This document shows positions 1 to 8,568 of a DNA stretch of 64,000 nt, piece after piece. The stretch covers positions 287,006 through 351,005 of the forward strand of contig JANQNU010000060.1 of NCBI GenBank assembly GCA_028279405.1, written 5' to 3'. Origin of the DNA: Phycisphaerae bacterium (GTDB taxonomy: Bacteria > Planctomycetota > Phycisphaerae > UBA1845 > Fen-1342). The notes under the pieces were generated by a model. It made no database searches. It was not told the origin of the DNA and saw only the letters and a list, made by a program, of their open reading frames with translations. The position numbers were made by a program, and so were the translations under genes. How positions within the stretch are numbered: position 1 is the stretch's first letter; every line of letters begins with the position of its first letter.

Positions 1-480
1 TCGACGGACGCCGCCGACGGAGCGGGTCCGGACGCCGACGGCTCCGAGACGACGGTAGCCGGCGTACGCTACAACTTCGCACCCGCGGCCGCGCTGGTCG
101 ATGATCAGTATGTCGTGGCGACGTCGCGGCAGATGCTGCGCGATGTCATCGATGCGATCGCCGCTTCGGCCGGGGCCGGGATTGCCGATCTGCCGCGCGG
201 CGCAGACCGGCTGCGCATCAACGTCGTCGAAGTGGTCGAAACGTTGCTGCAAAACCGGCAGGAGCTGGTTGTGAACAGTATGCTCGAAAAGGACCACTCG
301 AAACGAGATGCCGAGCGCGAGGTCGATGCCTTGCTCGGGGCGTTGCGGTTTCTGGATTTCGTCGAGTTGACGTCCTGGCTCGATGAACACGGCGCGCGGG
401 CGGATCTGCGGGTAAGGCTACGGTCCGTGCGGGATGCGCGCACGGGAACGACGAGTACCGGCAGGACGGGTGATGACTGA
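1..480 (+). CDS. C-terminal part of a hypothetical protein, DUF3352-like (5' end outside window)
   Basis: The frame is open from the first base, so the true start lies to the left; a GTG at 115 is internal. The visible 159 residues contain a stretch 'PAAALVDDQYVVATSRQMLRD' style: a self-reporting beta segment followed by a helix. That pattern resembles the repeating unit of DUF3352-type proteins of unknown role, but I hold this only loosely. The rest is charged and helical, with no membrane span or signal visible in this part. The stop codon lies 8 bases inside the DUF1800 gene, so the two are probably co-transcribed and translationally coupled. The function is unknown. Confidence 0.6.
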   Translation, partial: STDAADGAGPDADGSETTVAGVRYNFAPAAALVDDQYVVATSRQMLRDVIDAIAASAGAGIADLPRGADRLRINVVEVVETLLQNRQELVVNSMLEKDHSKRDAEREVDALLGALRFLDFVELTSWLDEHGARADLRVRLRSVRDARTGTTSTGRTGDD

Positions 481-1786
481 TCTGCGGCCTGTCGAGTTCG
501 GTTCGCACGTGCGGTGGAATGGCAAGTCGGCCGCGCACCTGCTGCGTCGGACAGGTTTTGCGCCGAGTCCATCTGAGCTGCGCGCCGCCCTGTCCGTGGG
601 TGCCGACGCTACTGTCGAGCGGTTGATTACCGCGGTCGATGATTCGGCACGGCACGATGAGCTCGACGAACTCGGATCGGCCCTCGCGGCGCGCGACGAT
701 ATTCAAGCGCTTCGCGGCTGGTGGTTGCAGCGCATGTGCCACACGCGCCGGCCGCTGCACGCGCGGATGGCGGTTTTCTGGCACGATCACTTCGCTACAA
801 GCAATGCCAAGGTGCGTAGCGCCGCCATGATGCTCCAGCAACTGCGGACGTTCGAGCGACATGCGCTCGGTCGCTTCGAAGACCTCTTGCTCGCGATTTC
901 CCGCGACCCGGCCATGATCGTCTGGCTCGACGGCAGCGAGAACATCAAGGGGCGCCCGAACGAGAACTACGCGCGCGAGTTGTTCGAGCTGTTCGGGCTC
1001 GGGGTCGGCAACTACACCGAGACGGATATCCGCGAGGCGGCGCGCGCGTTCACCGGCTGGCACCAGCGAAGCGGTTGCTATCGGTTTTCGCGTCTGGAGC
1101 ACGACGACGGCGAGAAAGTCGTCTTCGGCCAACGCGGCCGCTTCGATGGGGCGGACGTCGTTCGTCTGACGCTGCAGCATCCGGCTTGCGCCCGATTCCT
1201 CGCGACGAAGTTGCTGCGGGAGTTCCTCGGCCCGCAGCCGCCAGAGCCGCTCGTTGCGGAGCTGGCATCCCGACTGCGGGAAACAGAGTACGACATGGCG
1301 GCGTCATTGCGAACGCTGTTGACCAGTCGAGCGATGTTCGATCCGCGCTGGTACCGCGCCAGGATCAAGTCCCCCATCGAGTTCGTGGTCGGGATCGTGC
1401 GCTCACTGGAGATGCGGGCGCCCGCCGACGCGCTGGCCACAGCTGTTTCGCAACTGGGACAGCGACTCTTCGAGCCGCCGTCCGTCAAGGGCTGGGACGA
1501 CCATCGTGCATGGCTGAACAGTGCGACGATGTTGCTGCGGCTCAACGTCGCCAACCAGGCGACGCGGACCGACGGCGCGATCGGCGTTGATCCGTCGACC
1601 TTGTGTTTGCGGTACGGACTCGCCACCCGGGCGGACGTGGTTCGTTTCTGCGAACAGCTGACGCTCGACGGCGAACTTCCGGCGGTCCTGCGGGAACAAT
1701 TCGCTGCGTCGGATGACGACCTGAACCCATTGATGCGCCGGACGCTGCGCGTGCTACTCGCGAGCCCGGAATACCAGATGTCATAG
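473..1786 (+). CDS. DUF1800 family protein
   Basis: This 437-residue protein belongs to the DUF1800 family, which in Planctomycetota is nearly always followed by a DUF1501 gene, as here. Family signatures are visible in order: HLLRRTGF near residue 22, FWHDHFATS near 101, and the NENYARELFELFGLG block near 165 followed by an 'ARAFTGW' segment. I start at ATG 473 rather than the in-frame ATG at 434 because 473 overlaps the upstream stop in the usual coupled arrangement and the family alignment begins there. The biochemical function of the family is not established; an extracytoplasmic role with DUF1501 is commonly suspected. No clear signal peptide is seen at this start. Confidence 0.88.
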   Translation: MTDLRPVEFGSHVRWNGKSAAHLLRRTGFAPSPSELRAALSVGADATVERLITAVDDSARHDELDELGSALAARDDIQALRGWWLQRMCHTRRPLHARMAVFWHDHFATSNAKVRSAAMMLQQLRTFERHALGRFEDLLLAISRDPAMIVWLDGSENIKGRPNENYARELFELFGLGVGNYTETDIREAARAFTGWHQRSGCYRFSRLEHDDGEKVVFGQRGRFDGADVVRLTLQHPACARFLATKLLREFLGPQPPEPLVAELASRLRETEYDMAASLRTLLTSRAMFDPRWYRARIKSPIEFVVGIVRSLEMRAPADALATAVSQLGQRLFEPPSVKGWDDHRAWLNSATMLLRLNVANQATRTDGAIGVDPSTLCLRYGLATRADVVRFCEQLTLDGELPAVLREQFAASDDDLNPLMRRTLRVLLASPEYQMS

Positions 1787-1824
1787 CGGCCGGGAACCGC
1801 CTGGCGAACATACGAGGTGGGCGA

Positions 1825-3036
1825 ATGAACATCACGCGACGCGATTTTGTGGCCCGCGGCCTCGGCGGGACAACCCTGCTGGCCTCCGGCGTTTCCCTGC
1901 CCGGCTTTCTGACGCGGACTGCGGTCGCTGCGCCCGGCGCGGACGACGAACGGATTCTCGTCGTGATTCAACTTACTGGCGGTAACGACGGTTTGAACAC
2001 GGTGGTCCCGTTTCGCGACGACGAGTACCACAAAGCACGACCCACGCTGCGGATTCGCGCCGACCAGGTGTTGAAGCTCACCGACGAGTTGGGTCTGCAC
2101 CCGGACATGGCAGGCTTCAAGCGACTCCACGATGACGGGCTCCTGGCGGTCGTCAACAATGTCGGATATCCCAATCCCGATCGATCGCACTTCCGCTCGA
2201 TGGATATCTGGCATACAGCCGATGCGCGCCCGGAAGCCGTCGACAGCGGCTGGCTCGGACGCGTGGTCGATCGCGGGGCCGGCCCGTCCGACGTGCCGCG
2301 CGCACTGCACCTCGACGAGGGCGCATTACCATTGGCCCTGAAGAATCAGCGTGTAGCGGTTCCTTCCCTGCGGAACATCGACGCGTTCCGGTTGCAGGGC
2401 GATACCGAGGACCTGCAGCGGGTGATCGGCGCATCGCGTAGAGACGCGAGCGACGACCTGCTTTTCGTGCAACGCCTGGCGGTCTCGAGCTGTGCGAACG
2501 CTCGACGTCTGGAGCGTGTCGGTGCAGGTTCGGCGGTGTCGAGTCCGTATCCAGACTACCGACTGGCGCTACGACTGCGTCAGATCGCACAGCTGATCGG
2601 CGCTCGGTTCGGGCCGCGCATCTACTACACGTCGCTCGATGGATTCGATACGCACGCACGTCAGGCGCTGGCGCATGGTCCACTGCTGCGCGAGTTGAGC
2701 GATTCGGTGACGGCGTTCTACGATGACTTGCGACAGCGGCGCATCGCCGACCGTGTCGTGGTGCTGACCTTTAGCGAATTTGGGCGGCGGGTTGGCGAGA
2801 ACGGCAGTCAAGGCACGGATCATGGCGCAGCTGCACCGATGTTTGTGATGGGCCCCGCGGTTCGTGCGGGTGTTGTGGGGGGCCGACCGGATCTGACGCG
2901 GCTCATCGACGGCGACGTGCGGCACGAGTGCGACTTTCGGCGGGTATACGCGGGCGTGCTTCGCGATTGGCTGGCCGTCGACCCCGACTCCATCCTTGGG
3001 CGCCGATTCGACCCGCTAGCCATCATTCGGTCGTGA
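1825..3036 (+). CDS. DUF1501 family protein, Tat-exported
   Basis: This 403-residue protein begins with a twin-arginine signal (TRRDF at residues 4-8, then a hydrophobic stretch ending near 'RTAVAAP'), so it should be exported folded. The mature part opens with 'RILVVIQLTGGNDGLNTVVP', the hallmark of DUF1501, a family related to the alkaline phosphatase/sulfatase fold. Further family blocks are 'GLHPDMAGFKRL' and a C-terminal 'FSEFGRRVGENGSQGTDHG' segment that carries the late metal-ligand-like residues. A GAGGTGGG ribosome site precedes the ATG. It lies 38 bp behind the DUF1800 gene in the standard pairing. The substrate is unknown; hydrolase activity is inferred from the fold. Confidence 0.9.
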   Translation: MNITRRDFVARGLGGTTLLASGVSLPGFLTRTAVAAPGADDERILVVIQLTGGNDGLNTVVPFRDDEYHKARPTLRIRADQVLKLTDELGLHPDMAGFKRLHDDGLLAVVNNVGYPNPDRSHFRSMDIWHTADARPEAVDSGWLGRVVDRGAGPSDVPRALHLDEGALPLALKNQRVAVPSLRNIDAFRLQGDTEDLQRVIGASRRDASDDLLFVQRLAVSSCANARRLERVGAGSAVSSPYPDYRLALRLRQIAQLIGARFGPRIYYTSLDGFDTHARQALAHGPLLRELSDSVTAFYDDLRQRRIADRVVVLTFSEFGRRVGENGSQGTDHGAAAPMFVMGPAVRAGVVGGRPDLTRLIDGDVRHECDFRRVYAGVLRDWLAVDPDSILGRRFDPLAIIRS

Positions 3037-3066
3037 TCTGGGTCTGCGGTCGCGCCCTGGCGGGGC

Positions 3067-3837
3067 TCAGCCGCGACCCTGGCGCGCGCGGACCTTGAGT
3101 GCGGCCAGGCCGCCGTCGACGCCGAGGACCTGCCCGGTGACCCAGCTGCTTGCCGGGCTCAGCAGCCAGCACACAGCGCGCGCGATGTCGGTGGGCTGCC
3201 CGATTCGTCCCAGTGGATGCAGCGCCGTCGAAGCTGCCAGCGCAATCTGATTCGACGTGATCTTCTCGCTCAGTGGCGTGTCGACCAACCCCGGCGATAC
3301 TGCATTGAAACGGATTCCGTGAGCAGCGTAGGTCGCCGCGGCGGCGCGCGTCAGGCCGACCACGCCGGCCTTGGCGGCGGCGATCGCCTCATGGTTCGCG
3401 AGGCCGATTTCGGCGGCAGCGGAGCTCATGAGAACGACCGAGCCGCCGGAGTCACGCAACGTACGGGCGGCGGCCCGCACCGTCTGAAAGGCGGTGATCA
3501 GGTTGGTCCGGATCGTTTGCTCGAATTCGTCCAGCGATGTGCTGTGCGCCGGCTTCAACAGGATCGAACCCGCACAATTCAGCACACCGTCAACGCGTCC
3601 GCCCCAATCAGCCGCTTCTCGAATGCAGGCTTCCCAACCTCCATCGTTAGTGGTGTCCAGCCGGCACACGCGCGCCGCCAACTCGTCGGCAAGCGGTGCG
3701 AGGCGTTCGGTATCACGGCCGACCAATACCGTGCGTGCGCCCGATGCAACCAAGGTGCGGGCCACGCACGAGCCGATCCCCCCACTGGCGCCGAAGATGA
3801 CGTGTACGGTTTCCTGCAAGTCGGGCGATTGGACCAT
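3067..3837 (-). CDS. Short-chain dehydrogenase/reductase family protein lacking the catalytic Tyr
   Basis: This 256-residue SDR has the nucleotide-binding GASGGIG at residues 16-22, an NxAG-type segment ('LNCAG'), Ser139 of the active site, and the family tail 'GQVLGVDGGLAALK'. At the YxxxK position the sequence is IAAAK: Ile152 replaces the catalytic Tyr while Lys156 is kept. The nucleotides are unambiguous (ATC GCC GCC GCC AAG). NHEAIAAAK-type SDRs are, to my recollection, a recurring subgroup, so this is probably not a sequencing error. Activity as a normal oxidoreductase is doubtful. A GGAGG site lies just upstream, and the gene follows the small membrane protein by 16 bp, as the last gene of a three-gene operon. 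Confidence 0.87.
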   Translation of the reverse strand: MVQSPDLQETVHVIFGASGGIGSCVARTLVASGARTVLVGRDTERLAPLADELAARVCRLDTTNDGGWEACIREAADWGGRVDGVLNCAGSILLKPAHSTSLDEFEQTIRTNLITAFQTVRAAARTLRDSGGSVVLMSSAAAEIGLANHEAIAAAKAGVVGLTRAAAATYAAHGIRFNAVSPGLVDTPLSEKITSNQIALAASTALHPLGRIGQPTDIARAVCWLLSPASSWVTGQVLGVDGGLAALKVRARQGRG

Positions 3838-3853
3838 TGATCGTTCCTCCAGG

Positions 3854-4339
3854 TCAGTCGTGGCGGTTGTGTGTCGGGTCGCGGGCGGTTTCGGAGTGTG
3901 CTATCCGCGTCGAATCGGCGGGTGCGCACCGCGCGCGGTGCGCGTGTATCAGGATGAGCGCGAACGGCAGCCACCAGATGAGATCATTGGTCAGAATCGT
4001 CCATCCCAGCGACCAGGGCAGTTCGCCGCGGGCTGCGGTCATGGCGAATCCCAGCGGGCCGCAGATCTTTCCCAGCAACCCCACGAGCACGATCGGCCAA
4101 TGGCGAAGTGGATCGCGGGCAGCAGCCACGTAGCCGATGCCGTAGACACCGACGATCATTCCGACGCACTGCCAGATCGAAGGGTAGTTGGGTGGCGGAA
4201 TGTTCATCCAACGGAAGGCGGCCATGGGAAAGAGCACGACGAATGTGCCCCAGAGCAGGTTGTAGACGCCGGCCACCAGCAGGCAATAGGCCATCCAGCG
4301 CGGAGCGCGCTTCACGTTCGGTTCCTCGTTCATTCTCAT
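3854..4339 (-). CDS. Small integral membrane protein, function unknown
   Basis: The 161 residues contain about four hydrophobic segments (near residues 16-40, 55-75, 83-103 and 110-135), with a basic N-terminus and a polar, probably cytoplasmic C-tail. A proline-rich 'NIPPPNYPSIWQ' loop lies between the first two segments. The ATG at 4339 shares ATGA with the stop of the SRPBCC-epimerase gene, so I prefer it over the ATG two codons on. I do not recognise a named family. Its position between an epimerase-like protein and an SDR suggests a shared pathway, but the sequence gives no substrate. Confidence 0.75.
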   Translation of the reverse strand: MRMNEEPNVKRAPRWMAYCLLVAGVYNLLWGTFVVLFPMAAFRWMNIPPPNYPSIWQCVGMIVGVYGIGYVAAARDPLRHWPIVLVGLLGKICGPLGFAMTAARGELPWSLGWTILTNDLIWWLPFALILIHAHRARCAPADSTRIAHSETARDPTHNRHD

Positions 4340-5724
4340 GGTTGTTCGTCAGGTTTCCCGAACAGGTGACGTAAGCCGGCGCCGAGCGTTTCATGACGGA
4401 AGCGATATTGCGTGTCCCTGAGGCGCGCGGGTGCGACACGTTGGCTCGAGAGCAGCAATTCGTCCGCCATTTCGCCAAGAATGGTGCGTGCCGCGAGCGC
4501 CGGCAGCGGTGCCAACGCCGGCCGGTTGAGAACGGCACCAAGCGTGCGGGCGAACTCACGGTTCGTGACCGGTGTGGGCGAAACGACGTTGACGGGGCCT
4601 TCGAGTGTCGGGTACTGCAACGCATGCAGCAATGCGCCGGCAGCATCGTCGATGCTGACCCAACTCCAGAATTGCCGACCGTTGCCGATCGGTCCACCCA
4701 GGCCCAGGCGGAACGGCGTCATCAGGTTGGCGAGTGCGCCGCCGCGCGGGCTGAGCACGATTCCGAGTCGTGCACAGACGACGCGCGTATCGGGAGCGCG
4801 GGCTTGCGCGGCCGTGTCCTCCCAGGCATGGCATACGTTTGCCAGGAAGCCGGTTCCCGATGTGCTCCGTTCGGTCAAATACTCATCGCCGCGGGCGCCG
4901 TAGTAGCCGATCGCGGAGGCACACACGAACGTTCGCGGCCGTTTTTCGAGCCGTGCCATCCACTCGACAATCTGCCGTGTTCCATCCAGGCGTGTGTCGC
5001 GGATCCGTTGTTTGTGGCGCGCTGTCCAGCGGCCCGCGATCGGTGCGCCCGCCAAATGCACGACGGCGTCGATCGTTTCGGGTTCGGGGCACGTGATCCG
5101 GCCGGTGTCGGTATCCCAGACGGCCGTGTCGCGTTGTGGGGTCGTCGACGATCGCCGAACCAGTTGGATCGCTTCGTGACCGCCGGTCGTGAGCAGCGAT
5201 ACGAGGTTCGCGCCGACCAGTCCTGTCGAACCGCTGACGAGCACGCGGAGCCGGGCGCTCTGTGCCGCAGCATGATGCGCTTCGACGTCGGCGCGGGTCA
5301 CGGCATGCCGGTAGCGAAACATTCGCTCGAGCTTGGATTTGACCAGCGCGTTTCCGAGCAGGCGGCCGGGGGCGCCGAGCGGTAGTTGGTACTCGATCTC
5401 GTCTTCGAGCGTGGATGCGTGCGGTCCGTCCGGGATGACGCGGTGCGTGTGTTCCCAATTTCGGAACGGGCCGGCGATCTGAACGTCGCGAAACTGCACG
5501 CCTTCGATGTAGTCGCGATGCTCGACCACCCACCGCGTCCAGAGCGGACCGACGCGCGATCGGATCATCACGCGGTCGCCGTCGCGGATTCCGCCGGTGC
5601 GCTCAACGACCTCGACCGCCTCCCACGGGGGTAGCAGTCGTTCGAATGCGCCCGGCCGCGCGTGCCAACGAAAGACCTCGGCCGCAGGGGCGTCGATACG
5701 CGTACGATGGGTGTACCTGGGCAT
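4336..5724 (-). CDS. Fusion of SRPBCC domain with TIGR01777-type NAD(P)-dependent epimerase
   Basis: The N-terminal 150 residues ('TRIDAPAAEVFRWHARPGAFERL..') form an SRPBCC/START-like ligand-binding domain. From about residue 157 a Rossmann domain begins ('VLVSGSTGLVGANL', a GxTGxxG motif) and continues through 'VHLAGAPIAG', 'SAIGYYGARGDEYLTE' and 'VCARLGIVLSPRGGAL', which define the TIGR01777 epimerase family (YfcH/SulA-like). This fusion is known in several phyla. I start at ATG 5724, where the SRPBCC homology begins, instead of the ATG twelve codons upstream; the alternative cannot be excluded. It is the first gene of the minus-strand operon and overlaps the next gene by ATGA. The substrate is unknown. 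Confidence 0.88.
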   Translation of the reverse strand: MPRYTHRTRIDAPAAEVFRWHARPGAFERLLPPWEAVEVVERTGGIRDGDRVMIRSRVGPLWTRWVVEHRDYIEGVQFRDVQIAGPFRNWEHTHRVIPDGPHASTLEDEIEYQLPLGAPGRLLGNALVKSKLERMFRYRHAVTRADVEAHHAAAQSARLRVLVSGSTGLVGANLVSLLTTGGHEAIQLVRRSSTTPQRDTAVWDTDTGRITCPEPETIDAVVHLAGAPIAGRWTARHKQRIRDTRLDGTRQIVEWMARLEKRPRTFVCASAIGYYGARGDEYLTERSTSGTGFLANVCHAWEDTAAQARAPDTRVVCARLGIVLSPRGGALANLMTPFRLGLGGPIGNGRQFWSWVSIDDAAGALLHALQYPTLEGPVNVVSPTPVTNREFARTLGAVLNRPALAPLPALAARTILGEMADELLLSSQRVAPARLRDTQYRFRHETLGAGLRHLFGKPDEQP

Positions 5725-5962
5725 CCAAAGCTCTCGGTGCGACCGCTCCTCGGATCGCACTCATCATCGACGGACGTCGCCATCCGTCAACGACGGCCTG
5801 GCGAGAATTCTGTGAAGAGTCGCGGCTTCATCGTCTGCCGCGCCAGTCGTTGTCTCTATCGGTATTCGTTTCCGCTCCTCGCTTGGATTCGCGCTAGTGG
5901 GCCGATTGTGATTTGCTGGCGTAATTCGTGATCGCGCGCTATCGTTCGGATCGCGGGTGGTG

Positions 5963-6406
5963 ATGTCATTCAACCGACTGTCAAAGGAAGCGAGTCCGAT
6001 CGTGCCGTTCATACCGAGGTGGTTGGTGCTGCGCTATTGGCCCAATCTGGACGAGCGGGACGTCGGGCCGATTCTCGACCGGTACGAAAAGCGCCGTCCT
6101 ATATGGCGTCCGTTGCTCATCGTATTGGCGACATGGCCGTTGCCGATCCTCCTGATCCTCGCGTGCTATCTGCTCTTTCGAATCAAGGGGACCTGGATCG
6201 AAAACCCCACGTGGTGGCTTGGGTTTGTGCTGCACTTTCAGAGTATCTGGTTGCTGGATTTTCGCTTGAGCCTGAAAAGCACACGATCGCATATCGAAGA
6301 GCGGGGATTATGTGCGCATTGTGGATACGATCTCCGTGGGCGCCTCGACACAGGCTGCCCGGAGTGCGGCGCGTTGCGACAGACTACCTCGTCGCGCGAC
6401 GCGTGA
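5963..6406 (+). CDS. Membrane protein with C-terminal zinc ribbon
   Basis: This 147-residue protein has two transmembrane segments (about residues 50-70 and 83-102) and ends with a four-cysteine ribbon of the form CAHCGYDLRG-CPECG. That ribbon is very common in Phycisphaerae-type planctomycetes, usually on small membrane proteins of unknown role, and presumably binds Zn. GTG codons at 5957 and 5960 precede the ATG at 5963; I chose the ATG, but none has a convincing ribosome site. The gene stands alone between two minus-strand genes. A related arrangement, duplicated, occurs in the gene at 8569. Confidence 0.75.
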   Translation: MSFNRLSKEASPIVPFIPRWLVLRYWPNLDERDVGPILDRYEKRRPIWRPLLIVLATWPLPILLILACYLLFRIKGTWIENPTWWLGFVLHFQSIWLLDFRLSLKSTRSHIEERGLCAHCGYDLRGRLDTGCPECGALRQTTSSRDA

Positions 6407-6435
6407 CTACGCACGCGATGCCCGCCGACTGGCAG

Positions 6436-8229
6436 CTACTCCGTTTCGAGATCGTGGACGAAGATATCGGTGCGGTCGTTCGTGTCATCTGAGACCAGGT
6501 CGCTGCCTTTGCTCTCGAAGACGACGATGCGTCCGTCAGCGCTGATCCAGGGGACCGTACTGGCGTCGTTGGCCGGCACGCTCTCCGGCGTCATGCTCAC
6601 GAGCCGCGTCTCGCCGCGAGTGACCATGTAAACGAAGATATCCTGGCTCTGATTCGCGTCCGTGGCGATCACATCTGCGGATGCGGTCTGGAAGACGACC
6701 CGTGCGCCGTCGGCGGAAACGTGCGGGCGTCGCGCGTTGTTGATCGCAGCCCCGCCTTCTGCCTTGCGGCTGACCAACACCGTTTGGCTCGTCTGCAAGT
6801 CGTGCCGATAGACGTCCGAACCGGGGTCGCCGTCGGCGGAGGCCAGGTTGGTTGCCCGGCTGACGAATACGACAAATCGCGATCCGCCAAAGGCCGGCGA
6901 GTCGCTGGCACCGTCCGCTTGCGTTCCTCTGTCCGTGACGCTGATGCGGAAGGTGTCCGCGGTCAGTCGATCGTGGACGAAGATATCCGCGACGTCGTTG
7001 TCGTCGTCGTTAACGAGGTTGCTCGCCGCGCTGCGGAACGCGACGTAGCGCCCGTCGGCGGAGATCGCCGGTTCGATGGACGGACCGTTGGCCTCGTCGC
7101 CGGCGCCGCTGACACTGACGCGCGTCGTTGTGCCGTTGGTTCGATCGCGGACGAACACGTCTTCATGGCCGAGTCGGTCGTCATCGACCAGGTTGGCCGC
7201 CGTACTGCTGAACGCGACGAAGCGACCGTCTGCCGACACGGCGGGGGCGTTGCTGGCCCCGTCGCCGACCTGTCCACGCGTATTACGGCTGACGAGCGCA
7301 ACGTTGTTTGTTTCCAGATCGACGGCGAAGATGTCGGCGGTCCGATTGTCGTCGTCCTCAGCGAATTCATCGGAGAAGCTGCGGAATACGACTACCGTAC
7401 CGTCGCCGGAGATCCGCGGGAAGCCGCTGGGCTCGCGCACCTCCGCGCCGGTTGCCGTAACGCTGACGCGCGTCATCTGTTGCCGACCGCGGTCGTAGAC
7501 GAAGATATCGCCTTCCTCGTTCTCGTCGTTCGGCACGAGATTGGCCCCGTCACTCGCAAACGCGACATAACGGCCATCGTCCGACGTGGAGGCATCGCTG
7601 CTGGCCCCGTCGGCGGGTGAGGCGCTCATTCCCATGCTGATGAGTTGTTGCGTGGGTGGTCGGAACATCTCGACGGTGACCAGGAATGCAGCCGAGTCGG
7701 ACCCGCCGGGTCCCTCGGCGGTCGCCTCGACCAGCGGGCTCAGACCCAGGACCGGGTCGTCCCAGACGAGAACGCCCGTTTCCGACTCGATTGTCAACCC
7801 TGCCGGTCCACGGTCGAGCGACCACGTGATCGGTGCCGTGCCGGCTTCGAGTGGGAGCGCGTCGCTGCGAAACGGCACGCCCTCCGGGATCACGAAGTCA
7901 TCGATAGTGCCGATTTGCGGGGCGACGATCGTCACATCCCCGTTATCGTTGCCGTTGGTGCTCGTATTGCTATTGGTGTTGCCGTTGGCTGAACCGTTGT
8001 CGTTGGCGTTGCCGCCGGCATTCGCATTGGCGTTCACGTTGTTGCCGGTGTTGGCGTTGGTGTTCGGGCTGGCGCTATTGTTGTTGGGCGCCGGGCGATC
8101 GCTGCCGCCGTTGTTCCCGTTGTTGGTCGGTGGGGTGGTCGGGGTCATGCACCCGAACAGGATCGCGTACGCGATCACGAGTACGTAGACGACGCCCCCG
8201 CATGCTCTTCGCAGATTCCACCAGCGCAC
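6436..8229 (-). CDS. Secreted lipoprotein with Asn-rich linker and PD40/TolB-like propeller repeats
   Basis: The start is GTG 8229, chosen because GAGGGAGA sits just upstream and a signal peptide follows directly; a longer frame upstream lacks both. The N-terminus 'VVYVLVIAYAILFGC' is a lipoprotein signal with an LFGC lipobox. Next comes a low-complexity linker of about 65 residues, almost all N, G, T, S, A and D. A putative Ig-like segment ('PEGVPFRSDALPLEAGTAPI') follows. The remaining 400 residues hold about seven repeats of the form 'ISADGRYVAFRS..NLV..D.N..DIFVHDR', typical of PD40/TolB beta-propellers. The protein is likely anchored in a membrane and surface or periplasm facing. The ligand is unknown. 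Confidence 0.87.
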   Translation of the reverse strand: MRWWNLRRACGGVVYVLVIAYAILFGCMTPTTPPTNNGNNGGSDRPAPNNNSASPNTNANTGNNVNANANAGGNANDNGSANGNTNSNTSTNGNDNGDVTIVAPQIGTIDDFVIPEGVPFRSDALPLEAGTAPITWSLDRGPAGLTIESETGVLVWDDPVLGLSPLVEATAEGPGGSDSAAFLVTVEMFRPPTQQLISMGMSASPADGASSDASTSDDGRYVAFASDGANLVPNDENEEGDIFVYDRGRQQMTRVSVTATGAEVREPSGFPRISGDGTVVVFRSFSDEFAEDDDNRTADIFAVDLETNNVALVSRNTRGQVGDGASNAPAVSADGRFVAFSSTAANLVDDDRLGHEDVFVRDRTNGTTTRVSVSGAGDEANGPSIEPAISADGRYVAFRSAASNLVNDDDNDVADIFVHDRLTADTFRISVTDRGTQADGASDSPAFGGSRFVVFVSRATNLASADGDPGSDVYRHDLQTSQTVLVSRKAEGGAAINNARRPHVSADGARVVFQTASADVIATDANQSQDIFVYMVTRGETRLVSMTPESVPANDASTVPWISADGRIVVFESKGSDLVSDDTNDRTDIFVHDLETE

Positions 8230-8568
8230 GCTTCTCTCCCTCGAACGGTTTTGATGACGTCGTGACCCGGGTCCGAAAACGTCGGTGTCCTGGCCGCGAA
8301 CTACTGCAACAAGCTCGGACGCTTCCCGCAATCAGCGCCCGCGACCCATGATGGTATCGGGGCGCGCCCATCGATGTCCACTGGATGGGTGCCGGCCTGG
8401 CGTTTGGAAGTTTCGCTTGCGAACGAGCTGCGGCAGGTCTCATAATCCTTGATACGGTTCATCGGAAGCGCGCACGATCATTACGCGCGTCCTGCTTCGA
8501 TCGTTGGAGCGGGTTGCGCGGCGCCGGCGTCCGAACCCGCGATCGCCGGACGAAGAAAAGGCCAGGTC
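8230..8568. other. Divergent intergenic region with a possible plus-strand promoter
   Basis: This 339-bp gap separates the divergent starts of the PD40 lipoprotein and the duplicated zinc-ribbon protein. A weak promoter-like pair lies at 8417-8422 (TTGCGA) and 8441-8446 (CATAAT), spaced 18 bp and reading toward 8569. I see no RNA gene or convincing small ORF here. Confidence 0.35.
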
